Assembly: GCA_009746045.1 (NCBI GenBank)
Contig: RPFO01000079.1
Span: 1,003,285-1,067,284, forward strand
Direction of reading: 5' to 3'
DNA from: Mesostigma viride
Taxonomy: Eukaryota > Streptophyta > Mesostigmatophyceae > Mesostigmatales > Mesostigmataceae
Length of the DNA stretch: 64,000 bases
Positions 36,672 through 48,304 of this stretch are shown piece after piece (position 1 is the stretch's first letter; every line of letters starts with the position of its first letter). The notes beneath the pieces were generated by a model. The model was given only the letters and a program-made list of their open reading frames with translations. It was not told the DNA's origin and searched no databases. The position numbers and the translations under genes were made by a program.

Positions 36672-39600
36672 CTAATAGCCCTGCTGCACCGCAAAATCAG
36701 CCCGCGTACGGCGGAGCATGATGTCAGCCATGGCCCGAGTCAGCGCCACCGACAAGCGCTGACGCCAATATGACGTCCAGGTCCGCGCCGACCATGGGGC
36801 CCGCTGGCCCTCCAGGTCCAGCCGGTCCTCCCGGAGCCGGCAACACTCCTTGAAGAAGGCGGAGGTCAGGGGCCCCATGGCCCCAAACTCCTCCAGGACA
36901 AAGGGCACCACACGATGGTGCCCGACGTCGCCGTAGGCCAGGAGCTTGGCCCGCTCCGCCCGGTCCGCCGTGTAACCTGCCGTGAGGGAGGCCCCAGCCA
37001 CGTGGCTAAGAGCCAAGGGCCGCGCCACCGAAACGTCAATAAGCAGATGCCGGCCACCCCCCTCAAAGTCCAGCACCACGATGTCAGGCCGGTGGTTGGG
37101 GGAATAGAAGGCAGCGCCATCCGCATCCTCGGACCGGATGTTCGCGTGGGGGAAAACCGACCGAATCATGGCGAGCACCACCGTCAGGAGGACAGTGTGC
37201 AAATACAAATACCAATTCTGATTCTGTTGGCCCCCCATGCAGGCAAGGTAGTGAGTCCCCGTGGGATCCAGCGGCTGCCCACAGCTACCACAAGGCCGCC
37301 CGGCCGGAACAAGAGGCTGCGGGGCAAATAGCTGGTGCCGGAGCGCCACCGAGTAGTGGCTGGGAGCCAAGGCGAATGGGGGGGCCATGGGAAGAGCACG
37401 AAGGTACGCCGAGCCCACACTCCGCAAGGAAAGCGAGAACAGCCACGCACGTCCCTGGGCGTTGAGGTCCGCGAAAAGAGCAATCCAATCAGCCGTGTGC
37501 AGAATACCCGCGTAGGTTTTCTGGTGTTTATCGATGACGCGAGCAGGGAATGCGGCGGGAGATTGAACGGAGGCGACCGAGGGAGTGCCGCGAGGGAGGT
37601 GGCGCTGTACCGCCTGAGCGGCACGGACGGGAGAACAGGCCTGCTGGATCTCAGCATAGGCCTCCTGGATGGCGGTGACGAAGGGCAAAGGGCTGCTGGG
37701 GTCCAGGAGGTCAGGCGCTGCCGTTGCCAAAAGGGGCAGGAGCCGGCAGCTTTCCGCCCACGACTGAGCGACGGAGCCCAAAAATGCTGCTGGGGCCAGC
37801 CGGGCGGCACGAGTCAGACCGCAGCCACCCATCCGTGCAGGCAGGGAGGCAATGCGAATAGCATGTGGCGGGAGGTCGGGGCCCGGGACCAGCTGCGCCA
37901 AGGCCGACTGGATGCGTTCGTCGTGGCCCTCGGCGGCCAGCCGGACCTGAGCCGGAAGAGCGCCCCGGAGCCAGTGAACGACGCGAGGGTGAGCGCAAAA
38001 CCACAGAAGCAGACCCTTGGTCTGCGAATCATGAAGGCGCGCAATCAAGGGCAGTACCTCAGTGCGTGCCTCGAGGGCGGCCCGCAGAGCATCGATGACA
38101 AACGCGGGGTCGCCAACCGGAACGCCGAGGACATCCAACCCATGGAGGCGCTCGTCCCGGCCCAAGAGCTGGGGCGGAAAGCCGGAGCAATCACCTTGGG
38201 GCGAGTACACCGCGCACTTGGCAGGGTCAACTGGAGGTTGATGTCGGCCACCGCGGTCTGCAGTGCCAGCAGAGCCGCGGTGGTGTCCGGCACAGGGCCC
38301 AGAAGGTAGATATCATCCAAGTAGGCCTGAATAGCGACCGCCGGGTGGGCAGCATGGACCGCTTGGAGGCAACCCTGGAGGGGGGCGGCAAAGTACAGGG
38401 GTCCCAGGGGGTCCCCTTGCTGGGTGCCCGACCGCGACAGCAGGCCGCCGCGAGTGCCGTCCTCCATGATGTGAACCAGTTGGCCGGGCTGGCCGTAGCA
38501 CACGGCTGTCCAAGCGTACAAGTCCTCGAAGGACTCCATGACGGCCGCAAACATGCTGGCGCGGGACAGACTGTTGAACGCGTTGTGGCAGTCGACCTTG
38601 ACGACAGCGTGGGTGGGGTGGGCCTCGAGGTAGGCCTGCACCGAATGGATGAGGATATCCGCCCCGCCTGGAGTCGTCACCCCCAGCTGGGCCGCCACCG
38701 AGGTCTCACCCGCTGCGAGGGGCGGGCAGAAAAAGGCACGGAGCTCGGGCGCCTTTTGGCGGCAGATCACTTTGCCCACGAGCTTGCGGAGCACCTCACC
38801 GCAGGCGATCGGGCGCACCTTGCCCTCGGGGGGGGCAAGACACCCTTGAGCAGAGCGAGGAGGCGAGCGCCCGCTAACCACTCGCGCGCAGCGGGAGGAA
38901 CGCGACCAGCCGCCAGGTCAATGAGGGTGTCAAAGAGAATGTCCTCGCCCCCATGCCCCACCAGGACCTCCAAGTGCTCGTAGCGCCAGCCCGACGGCCC
39001 GGTAGAGGAAGCCCGCGGGACCGCACGCATCACCTCCAGGAAGCAGTCGCGGTCCAGCCGGAGGGGGGCCGGCAGGGGGTCCGGCACGGGCAGCTGGAAT
39101 CCGGGCTCCGCAGGGTGAAGAGCCTCCAAGGCCGCCAGGGTAGCCGCATTGGCGGGGGCCAGCTTGGCCATTTCCAAGCGGGTCATGGCCCGGCTGAGCT
39201 GCCCCTCGCGGACGAGGCGGATGACGTCGGCGGCCACCCGCTCGAAGTTGACCTCCCCCGACAGCCGGGCCGTGCGCGGGGGCGGCACGCCAAACAGCCC
39301 CTCCCAGTCCCCCTGCAGAAAGCGTCGGCAACGGGCAATAACCGCACCCTGGAGGCCGCGCACACCACGCCCGAGAGGGGTGAGGAGCAGGCGGGGGGTC
39401 ACCATGTGCAGTTTAAAGCCCAGCGGGTCGTCCGGAGCGGCGTGCATGCGCCGGAGAGAAACGATTGCACATTGCGCGAAAAGGCTACGCGCGCGGTGGG
39501 GGAGGTCGGTCAGGGTAGACGTCGGGTTGATGGCGCATGCATCCCAGGGAACCGTGTCAAGCCAACGCCAACTGGCCGAGTAGTCGGGCGGCGGGGGCTG

Positions 39601-41838
39601 GGAGCCGGTGGGAGCCGAGGCGGGAGGGGGGGAGGGGGCCGGGACTGCTGGCCGGTTGAGGGGCCGTTGAGCAACACAGGCGCGCGCGTGCTGAGCGCGC
39701 CCGTGAATGGAGTACACCCGCTGGCAGTGAGCTTCCGGGCACCGGTAACAGCTCATGGCCTGCAGATCCGCCGCGCCGAGATCGGGGTGCACAGCGCGAA
39801 GGTGCTGGCAGAGGAGGTTACGGTTGTGGAACACACCCGCACACGGGGACCCCGTGGGAAGCAGCACGGCACACCGGTGAAGGCCGTCGGCGGGCGCTGA
39901 GTGGCGGGGAGCGGCGCCAGCAAAGGCAGGACGTGGGGCCTGCGGCGTCTCCCCAGCCGGGCCGGCAGGCGCGCGCACCACGACCCGACCAGCGCCCGGC
40001 AGGCCCGCCGGGGCCACGGAGGAGGCAGTGCCCACCGGGGAGACCCCCAGCGGAGGGGGATCGAGAACGCCGGCGCCCCTCCCAGGGGGACTCGCCAGCG
40101 CGCCCGCGACCACCCCAGGCCCCGGCAACGAGGCCGGGGGCGGCGGCCGAGGGGTCGGGGAGGCAGCTGGCCCCGGGGCCCGGTGGGGACCCGGCAGGGG
40201 ACCCAGCGAGACCGGGGGCGGGCCGAGAGGAAGCGCAGTCCCAGGGGGCGGCACAACAGCCCGGCACAACGGGCAGCGCGGCACGGAGTGGAGCAAGCTG
40301 CGCGCGATGCACGCTTGATGGAATGTGTGGCCGCACGCGGGCAGGCGACACAAGCCATCCCCCGGCCGGAAGGGCTCAAGGCAGATGGCACAGGAGCCCG
40401 ACTCGGGGTCGTCCCCCTCCAGAAGGGACCGGACATGAGGGGGGGGCGGGTCCCAGCCGGCCTCCCAGCAACCCGGGAGAGCGCAATCTGGGCGCGCGAG
40501 AGGATGCCGACCGGTTGGTCAGCCGCGGGGTGCCATTCGTGCGGGATGCCTGCCAACTCCAGGATGTCGTGGAGGAAGGCAGAAACAGGCGTCCCCGCGG
40601 TTAGGGGCTGGGCGCGCCCGGCCGAGTCCACCAAGATGGCCTGGCCGCCCTGAACCGCGATGGGGGCCCCGAACTCCACACGCAGCATGGCGGCCTGCGC
40701 CAGGCTGAGGGAGGTGATGAGAAAGCCCCCACTGGCAACCGGGCCGGGAGGCGGGGCCTGGGCGTCCAAGAAGAGGCGAAGCTGCCGCGGGGACATGAGG
40801 CCCAGGTCGGCGCCGCCCGCGAGGTAGGCCGCCCGCACCGAGACCTGTGCGTCTCGAGCCACCGCCGTGACGAACTCGACCACCTCCTGACCCACCCGCT
40901 CGTCCAGGGAAAGCAGCTCTTCCTGCCGGGCGGCCGGGAGATGCCACGGCAGCCGGCAGCCGGCGTGATATCCTTCCAAGACATACCCCCAAAGAGTCGA
41001 GGCCGTCACCGGGGGGCGGCGGAAAGAAATGTCGCCCGCACCTGCGCAACTAGGGCCAGGAAGGCCGGGGGCCTAGGGAGCGAGGGGAAGGCGGCCTGGA
41101 GCCCGACCGCGTCCAGCAACAAAGGGCAGTACGCCCAAGAAAAGGTGGCGCGGCCCACCACGCCGACAATGTGCGAGGGCGGCCACGAGGTGAACGCGTG
41201 GGCCCGGGGGCCGCCGTCCCACGCGGCAAGGACGGGGGTGGCGGCTGGGTGGCCAACCGCGGCCGGGGGAAGGGAGGCCAGAGCGTCGGGGAGCGAGGGG
41301 CCGGGGGCGGGCGCCGGGGTCGCCAGGCCCGCCGGGGGTCGGCCGGGCCCAGCCCAGGCGACAGCGCCGCGCCCCCGTCGGCGGGGCCAGGCGACGGGTG
41401 GGGCCCCGGGGCCGAGGGCGCCAGGGCCCGAGCAACGGCGGCCCCATCGGGCAGGCCACGGCCCGCCCCGAGGGCCTCGGCAGGGGGGCACACGGGGCAG
41501 GGGGCCGGAGCACCCAGCGGGGAGGGCAGCCCGGGGGCCCGCCGGGGGGGACAGCGCGGGCACGTCCAGGAGCCCGGCGGGACCCGGTAGAGCCGGGGAG
41601 TAAGACACTGCAAGTGCCACCCGGAATTGCAAGCATCACAAACTAACATGTGGTGCCCGCGGTGCCCGCTCCGGCAGACCTCGCAGACCAAGGAGGGGGA
41701 GACCGGGGCGCCCGAGCCCCCCGCAGCCGGGTCGCCCACCTCCGCAAGAAGGGCCGCAAGCCGAGAGGACCGCCGAGGCGCCAACCGGGGAGCGGGGGAG
41801 CCGTTGGGCGAAGGGGGTCGTGGGTCGTCCATGAACAA
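36672..41838 (-). pseudogene. LINE polyprotein: PHD-RING-zinc-RT-RLE
   Basis: From the ATG at 41838: a C4HC3 PHD finger (CEVCRSGHRG, LVCDACNSGWHLQC, WTCPRC), a Pro/Ala-rich linker, an uncharacterised region (LWGYVLEGYHAGCRLPWHL), a RING-H2 finger (SCAICLEPF, ACGHTFHQACI, CPLCRAVV), two Cys/His clusters (LLCQHLRAVH, CYRCPEAHCQ), then RT. RT motifs include VVKVDCHNAFNSLSR, GTQQGDPLGPLYF and YLDDIYLL. The C-terminus has a CCHC motif and the endonuclease RPDIVVLDF ... LIDVSV. No APE endonuclease is seen. Frame changes near 41000, 40380, 38860 and 38200 break it. PHD suggests histone-mark reading and RING suggests ubiquitin ligase activity; both roles are inferred. Confidence 0.88.
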
Positions 41839-41945
41839 TCAGGGCAGGCGTGGCAGCCACCGAGGGGGGGGCGGGGGGTGTGGGGGGCGGAGCCCCCCAC
41901 GCGGGGGGTTTGGGGGGCGGCAGCCCCCCAACGCGCTGCGGTCGC

Positions 41946-42652
41946 GGTACCGCCTGCCGTCCGGCACTTTGAAGCCCGCCGGTGCTATAATTCCTATCGT
42001 CCACGCATGTTTTCCCCTGCCTCAAACCGCACGTTGCATTTAAATCTGGAGCCCAAAATTCACTGAAAACGTGTGCCAGCCGGTAGCAAACTGGGCCAAG
42101 CTGCCACGGAATGGTGGTACCGCCTGCCGTCCGGCACTTTGAAGCCCGCCGGTGCTATAATTCCTATCGTCCACGCATGTTTTCCCCTGCCTCAAACCGC
42201 ACGTTGCATTTAAATCTGGAGCCCAAAATTCACTGAAAACGTGTGCCAGCCGGTAGCAAACTGGGCCAAGCTGCCACGGAATGGTGGTACCGCCTGCCGT
42301 CCGGCACTTTGAAGCCCGCCGGTGCTATAATTCCTATCGTCCACGCATGTTTTCCCCTGCCTCAAACCGCACGTTGCATTTAAATCTGGAGCCCAAAATT
42401 CACTGAAAACGTGTGCCAGCCGGTAGCAAACTGGGCCAAGCTGCCACGGAATGGTGGTACCGCCTGCCGTCCGGCACTTTGAAGCCCGCCGGTGCTATAA
42501 TTCCTATCGTCCACGCATGTTTTCCCCTGCCTCAAACCGCACGTTGCATTTAAATCTGGAGCCCAAAATTCACTGAAAACGTGTGCCAGCCGGTAGCAAA
42601 CTGGGCCAAGCTGCCACGGAATGGTGGTACCGCCTGCAGTGGTACCGCCTGC
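41946..42652 (-). repeat. Four 170-bp monomers in the LINE 5' region
   Basis: Units begin GGTACCGCCTGCCGTCCGGC on the plus strand at 41946, 42116, 42286 and 42456, period exactly 170 and essentially identical; a partial unit starts at 42626. They lie just 5' of the ORF, like the promoter monomers of mouse L1. Promoter function is inferred. Confidence 0.9.
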
Positions 42653-43013
42653 CGCGTATATATAGAGGCAGCCACAGCAGGGTATGGCCTTGTTATACGC
42701 TGCCCCGCCATCCCAAGGCCTCGTAGGGTCCCCTAGCGCTTGTAAGATGCTCTAGGGACCGTGTGGATAGCATGGTCATGCGTTGACACTAAATGGTCCT
42801 ATTGGTCCTAAATTCTCATTTTGACCAAATTCGCGGTTTGAGGCCTGCCATGGGCCAGGGTCCATTCAGGCACTAAATGTAATTATTTGAACCCAGGTTT
42901 TTGTCCAATTAAATTTCAAAAAGTGTGTTATCTGTCAGTGGTAAAAATGCCAGGGTCAAAATTTGATGTTTGCACATATATTTTTTAATTCAAACTGGTC
43001 CTAAAATAAGGAC

Positions 43014-44950
43014 TTTTCTTGGTAACATGGACATTGTGTTTCTTTGATGCCCCCCCCTGGCTGCCCCCCCCCTTGTTCTTGTAGCCCTGAGTGGCTTGGA
43101 CGTTAGAGTCCTGGGCCTGGGTGTTGCCAGTGCCAAGGGGGTCCACCGCCTCCTCAATGTAGAGCATGGCTGCCCTGAAGTTATCCCAGAGCGCCTTGAG
43201 CTAGGCCTGTTAACAGGGTGGCCAACACAGATGGTTGCAAGCCAGCTTTGGTTAGCCATGTGTGAATGAGATACCTTGGTTGTAGCTTTAGTATGTAGCT
43301 CCAAGTCTTTCTCTATCATGACCCTGTAACTTTTGGCATCCCCAGACAGGTTGTTTTTATTAACCTTGTAGGCAGCCAGCCAGTTGAAACGCTCTACTGC
43401 TTCCATGTGGTTGTTGGTAAGCACTAGCTGTTTCAGATCAGTGATGAAGGTAGGCCACTGCTCAAGGGCTGCCTCAGGTGTGAGGGTGCGTTCCTGATAG
43501 GTTTGAATCAGTGCTCTATGTAATTGCAGGAGATGATTGGTGGAAGGTGGATGAGGCCCTGAGAGCCTTAAACTGATGCCTAAGGTTTAGGCCTTCCATC
43601 CCATACTCCAGAGCAAAGACAAACTGTTTGGCGTGTTCAATGGTATGTCCCTCAGGTAACCCAGCAATATTTATTTTTGATTCCTTTTTATTAGGGTTAA
43701 ACACACCTGTTAGAGGGGGGTTGGCCCTCAGCCAAGGCATCGGGGGGGTGCTGGAGGCGAGCTGGGTCCAGGTTTATGGTTCCACGCTCGTACCGGGACA
43801 TCAGGGCTCTGAGCCCATCCATGGTTTGCAGCTGAGATGGTGTCACGGGGGGGGGATGGACCCTTAGTGGCTGCCAGCGGGGGGGCCTCCTCAGGCTCCA
43901 CCCCATGCTGGGCCAGAATGGCCTCCGTTACCCGGGATCGGGTTATGGAGTCCCTTGCCTTGAAGTGTGCTGACCGCGCTATAGGGCGGCCAGATCTTGA
44001 CCATCAGCGTATTCCATCTGATAGTCAGCATTTAAGAAGGTCACGTAACCGTTGAGTGGCCTCACGGTACGCGGCCGCCATCACCTGGTGGGTGGCCAGG
44101 CGACGGGCAGCCTCCTCTTCATATTCTTGCCGCAATTGGCAGCGAGCCGGAAGGCCGCCTCACGACGGACCTCCCGGTCGTGCTGCCACGCGCGACGTTC
44201 CTCATTTGCCACCAGTGCTGCCTGCTCCACGGCCAGGAGCGCTGGGGTGAGGTATATTCTTGCTCCCCGTCGGGGAGGCTGGCGGTGTCCGACACCTCGT
44301 CGTCGGACATGGGTTGTCCGGCGACGGGAGCGACGGGCCTGCGCAGCACCCGAGTGAGCTTAACGCTCTCCATATCCTTCTGATTGCGAAGAAGGCTGGA
44401 GGGCCGCCCGAGCTGTAACTCAATGAGGTTGTGTCCCTGGGCGAAGGGGACATTGAGGTTTGATGTGGCGGGACGAAAGGTAATCGTCCCGTCCGGAGCC
44501 ACGGACGCCGTTTGTCGGGGCAAAAGAGCTCTCCCGAATGGACGTCCGAGGTCCGGACTGTGGGGCCTCGGAAGCCCCAGGAGCCGGCACGGGGCCGGGG
44601 TTGCCTGAGGGGTTGTTTGCCGAGGGCCTTGCCACAGCCATGGCCGCGGCAGCCGTGGTTGCGGCTGTCGCAGCTGCCGGAGGAGAGGGTTGGTCGGTTC
44701 CCCGGGGGGGAACCGTCTCGTCCTCCGGCTGTCGCTCAGGGGAGGGGGGTTGGTCGGACTGCCTTGCGGCAGCCGTCCCCTCCGCCTGGCCGGCATTGGT
44801 GTTATTCTTTTTTTGCTTTTTCTTTTTCTTGGAATTCGCCGCATCACCATGCAGCCGGCTTCTTGTTGTTATCCTTTGGCAGACGCCTATCCTGCCCATC
44901 ATCCGCATCATCATAGGTCAACTTCTTAGCGATGTTCTTCTCGATAGCCA
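43014..44950 (-). pseudogene. Copia-2 gag, N-terminal extension and capsid
   Basis: Starts MAIEKNIAKKLTYDDADDG 19 nt after the LTR. A Lys-rich stretch (KKKKKQKK), a Pro/Ala-rich linker and a region with ALLPRQTASVAPDGTITF and RPSSLLRNQKDMESVKL follow, in two alternating frames. The capsid part (INIAGLPEGHTIEHAKQF, FNWLAAYKV, MIEKDLELH) begins near 43690. The order implies a gag of well over 600 residues. Several frameshifts. Confidence 0.75.
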
Positions 44951-44969
44951 TTAGCGTTGGTAAAATTCA

Positions 44970-45449
44970 AGTTAGCGGTAGAGTAGATTGCTAATTGAGA
45001 ATGCAGAAAGCCTTTGTGAGCAATGAATTGCTTGGTTCATTACAATAATAGGTTTACCCTTTATCAACGTTGCTCTCACTGGCCGCGCCGCCAGTGACCG
45101 TTGGGTGCAGACCGTTGGCCCGAGGCCGCACGATGACAGGTAGCAGTCTAGTCACTGCATCGTGTGATCACAGATCAATGCACGCTGCAGTACGTTCCCT
45201 ATCTAGGATACTCTAGTACCGTCCAATGACAGGACACTACGTATACTGGGTACTGACATCTGTCACGTACCCCAGTACCCAAAGTACCTATCTAGGGAAA
45301 TGTATGCGACTCGACTAGCAGTCCTATCTGCATAGCCCACGTGGTATTTATATTCACATACCAACGTAGGTTTACAAGGCTTATTCATACGTTGTATTCA
45401 CAATGCCTTTGAGACTTAGTCTGCAGCAAAGCATGGAGACTATTAAACT
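44970..45449 (-). repeat. Copia-2 5' LTR
   Basis: Mate of 30018-30497. On the minus strand the gag ATG follows only 19 nt beyond it, and no TGG-starting primer-binding site is visible in that gap. Confidence 0.92.
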
Positions 45450-45454
45450 CTAAT

Positions 45455-45594
45455 GCTTATACTTTTTATGCGGAAACCTTTTTTGCTAAGGTTAACGCAT
45501 ATTCTTACATCCTGCGCAGGATGTAAGAATATGCGTTATAACCTTAGCAAAAAAGGTTTCCGCATAAAAAGTGTAAGCATTAGGTTGTACAACT
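45455..45594. repeat. Palindromic terminal repeat, right copy (main part)
   Basis: Continuation of the right repeat whose first 16 bases are at 30002-30017. Its centre, GGATGTAAGAAT and complement about GCGC, is a more perfect palindrome than the left copy. Confidence 0.85.
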
Positions 45595-48250
45595 GTTGCC
45601 AAAAAACTAGTGGACCCCCCAGGACCACGTCCAGCTGTGGAGTTGACTGGTTTGCCTGATGCGCATGTTCGCACTGTGAACAACCTGTCTGCCTCTGATT
45701 CTGTCACCTCTTTGGGCCCTCCTTTTCCCAGTCAGCTGTTGAAGTTTCAAGCTAGGCTGTTAAATGTGCCAGTCCCTTTGGCTCAGCCTCTATGTCTCTT
45801 CATGATTGACTCCAGGGTGCAGGGAGTAACTACATCTCTACGTCCTTGGTGCAGGAGTTACACTTGCCAGACTTCTTCCTCATCCAACACCTGTCAGGGT
45901 CCAATATTCTGATGGTAGGCAGAGTAACTCACCTGGCTACGTGCACCTGATGTTCCAGCTGGTGTGCCCATCTCAAACCTTGTCAGTCACAGCAGACGTC
46001 ATTCCACTCACTGCTGCTGACGTGATTCTGGGGATGCCATGGTTGGAGTCTGCTAACCCTGCCATCTTGTGGGCTGAGAAGGTGGTGCAGTTCCAGGATG
46101 GGTCAGTGTGGGATGCGACTACGGTGGTAAAGGGGGGAGAAAGACCAGCCACAGAGTGCTGTTCTACTAATGAGGAGCCCTGTCAATGATGGGAGAGGGG
46201 TTGCAGGTACTCAGGATCGCGAGGGCGTTCAGGTGCCTACAATGGATCGAGGAGAAGCGTGCAGCCTTGCTTAAACATGTGTGGTCTGCCAAGCACACCC
46301 TGTCTTATTTTGCTACCTACCCAGTGGACCACCGCTTCTTTCTGCACCTGATTCCCAACTCACCCTCTGATGAGACCCATGGTCACACAGTGAATGCAGT
46401 GAACCCAGCACCAGCCGTCACGGAGGAGGAGCAGAGGCTACATGATGCCCTTTTGGACAGGTTTGCTTCTATCTTTGAAGATACGATGCCTCAGTACCCT
46501 CCTGAAGGACCAATCACTCATGTCATCAAACTCATGGACGGTGCCCGACCCCATTTTGTGCCTACTATATGTAAAGGATGGGGCCAGCAGAGATGGCTGA
46601 GCTGAAGGTTATCTTGACTGGGTTGTTGGAAGCTGGGCTCATTCTCCCTGCCATTGAATAGCCCTTTCAGTTCTGGGTGTTTGTTGGTACCCAAGCATGA
46701 TGGTGCATGCATGGATGGAGGTTGTGCATTGATCTGAGGGGCCTGAACAAGGTCACGGTGAAGTCCAAGTACCCCTTGCCACGGATTGATGAGTTGCTGG
46801 AGAGGACAGCTGGGGCGTCTTACTTCACCAAGTTTGACCTCAGGCATGCTTCAGTCTGGCAGATCAGGGTGGCCACAAAAGACATCCCCACAACTGCATT
46901 CTCTACACCATGGGGTCAGTTCCAGTGGACAGTGATGCCAATGCATGGGGCCTCCAACAGCCCTGCTACCATGCAAATGTTTGTGAATGCTATCTTTGGC
47001 CATCTGACAGGCAACTCACTGCCCCAAATCTCCCCTGATCTCAGGAACCCCAGGTTCAAGGACATTGCCCACCTGTGTAATCCTGCAAGACCTGTGTTCA
47101 GGACCTCAGCGTGGTGGCCTACATGGACGACATTTTGGTGCACTCAAGGACCTTCAAGGAGCACCTGGAGAACGTGGAGCTAGGAGGTCCTGAAGGTCAT
47201 CCAGCAGTACCAGTTGTCCGTCAAGAGGTCCAAGGTGGAGTGGGGACATGAGGTTGGGTTTCTGGGGTACAAGTTGAGTTCCTTGGGTATGACACCTGAC
47301 AGTGCTAAGATTGCTGCCATTCTGGAGTGGCCTGTTTTGCAGTCTGCACATGATGTCAAGTTGTCCTTCCTGGGCATGGTGGGGTGGTACAGGCGGTTTA
47401 TCCCTGACATGGCTGCCATCTCTACCCCCTTGCTTGATCTGATCAAGAAGGATGCTCAGTTTGAGTGGACAGATAGGTGTCAGCAGGCCTTTGATCTGCT
47501 GAAGCAGAACCTCACTACCACTCCTGTGCTAGTAGGCCCCAATCCTGATCTACCTTACCAGGTTAGGTCAGATGCCTCCCAAGGCGCCATAGGTGCTGTG
47601 CTGATGCAAGACCATGGGTATGGGCCACAGCCAGAAGAGTACATGTTCAAGACCATGAGCTCAGCTGAACGCAACTATCCTGTGCATGAGCAGGAGTTGT
47701 TGGGCTTAGTGGTGGCGTGTCACAAGTGAGAGCATTTGCTAAAGGGGGCTCAGTTTTCTGTTGCCAGCAGTGCCACAGATGGGCAGGGGCAGGAGTCTAT
47801 CACGTTGATGACGGACCACAGGCCCTTGGTGCACGTGCTAGAGCAGAACAGGATGAGCAAGAGGATGGCAGTGTGGATGGAATATCTGGGGGGGTTTCAA
47901 CCTTTCTCTGTGCAGTACGTACCAGGCTCACAGAACGTGGTGCCAGATGCCCTCTCTAGGAGAAGGGATTTGATGGGGGAGTTCCATGAGGATTTAGACA
48001 TTTGTGCTGCCATGGTTTCAGTGGTAGAGTGTGGTGCTGTCACTAGAGCACAGGCAGCTACTAGTCAGCAGACTTCCCGACTGCGTCCTCCTCCTGTAGA
48101 GGCTAGTACTAGTTCTGAGATGCTCATTGACCAGGGCTCTGTCCCAGGGTTGACAGGCGTCTGCAGGAGGGGGGCGAGTCACTGCATAGCAGTCCTGGGG
48201 GAGGTTCTGTTGGTAGCCAGCCCACTCCTACGGAGCAGCCAAGTGTAGTT
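45595..48250 (+). pseudogene. Gypsy-B pol: protease, RT, RNase H
   Basis: A retropepsin segment (FMIDSRVQG where DSG is expected; ADVILGMPWLESANPAI) precedes a linker, then RT: WRLCIDLRGLNKVT, FTKFDLRHA, FSTPWGQFQW, and motif C AYMDDILVHSR in a shifted frame near 47130. RNase H follows (YQVRSDASQGAIGAVL, AERNYPVHEQELL, LMTDHRPLVHVL, VPDALSRRRD). A TGA replaces the Trp codon expected in ACHK/EHLLKG at 47727. Five or more frame breaks. The family is Ty3/gypsy by motif order. It continues gag at 28917 once the inserted elements are removed. Confidence 0.88.
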
Positions 48251-48304
48251 CATCACAATTAGAGGGGGAGAGGGAGGCCCAGGAAGTGGATACTGGAGCC
48301 AGGG

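Larger units (their letters stand above)
36539..42652 (-). mobile_element. Full-length RLE-type LINE, 6.1 kb
   Basis: Flanked by the 11-bp duplication CGCGTATATAT (36528-36538 and 42653-42663). The 3' end on the minus strand is GTAATTATATTTTTA without a poly-A tail. The 5' end carries tandem 170-bp units. One long protein region encodes PHD, RING, further zinc motifs, RT and a restriction-like endonuclease. The truncated copy at 8962-9988 shares the same 3' end and the same AT-alternating target, so the family is recently active. Confidence 0.92.
35135..43013. mobile_element. Unclassified TIR-bounded insertion in Copia-2 gag
   Basis: Both ends carry GTCCTTAATTTAGGAC or its complement with one mismatch (35136-35151 and 42998-43013); the left end is a perfect 37-bp hairpin (35135-35171). 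Without the LINE inside, the element is about 1.75 kb. GTACC words recur about ten times at 35185-35330. No transposase is recognised. I could not find a clean target duplication, so the exact borders are uncertain by some bases. Confidence 0.6.
30018..45449 (-). mobile_element. Copia-2 LTR retrotransposon (with nested insertions)
   Basis: LTRs of exactly 480 bp each at 30018-30497 and 44970-45449 with TSD CTAAT (30013-30017, 45450-45454). LTR ends are AGTTAG ... CTAACT rather than TG...CA. Read on the minus strand the order is LTR, gag, integrase, retropepsin-like domain, RT, RNase H, LTR. About 7.9 kb of foreign DNA (35135-43013) splits gag. Many frameshifts, but all domains are recognisable. 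Confidence 0.9.
29615..45594. mobile_element. TRIM-like small element with palindromic terminal repeats, split by Copia-2
   Basis: Terminal repeats of 157 bp (29615-29771) and 156 bp (30002-30017 plus 45455-45594) enclose 230 bp. Flanking duplication GTTGC at 29610-29614 and 45595-45599; removing the element rejoins Gypsy-B coding (PPEL followed by LVDPPGPRP, one base off). Ends are AGTTGTACAA ... TTGTACAACT. Size, 5-bp TSD and direct repeats fit a terminal-repeat retrotransposon in miniature. Unusually, each terminal repeat is itself a near-perfect palindrome. The interior has a B-box-like GGTTCGAAACC at about 29800 but no coding. Confidence 0.7.

Noticed and set aside
36915-41838. Long plus-strand frames across the LINE (for example 37335-38309, 38953-39900)
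   Set aside because: GC-rich antisense shadows of the LINE polyprotein; no motifs.
41946-42652. 170-bp repeat as a centromeric satellite
   Set aside because: Only four units, bounded by the LINE 5' end and its target duplication.
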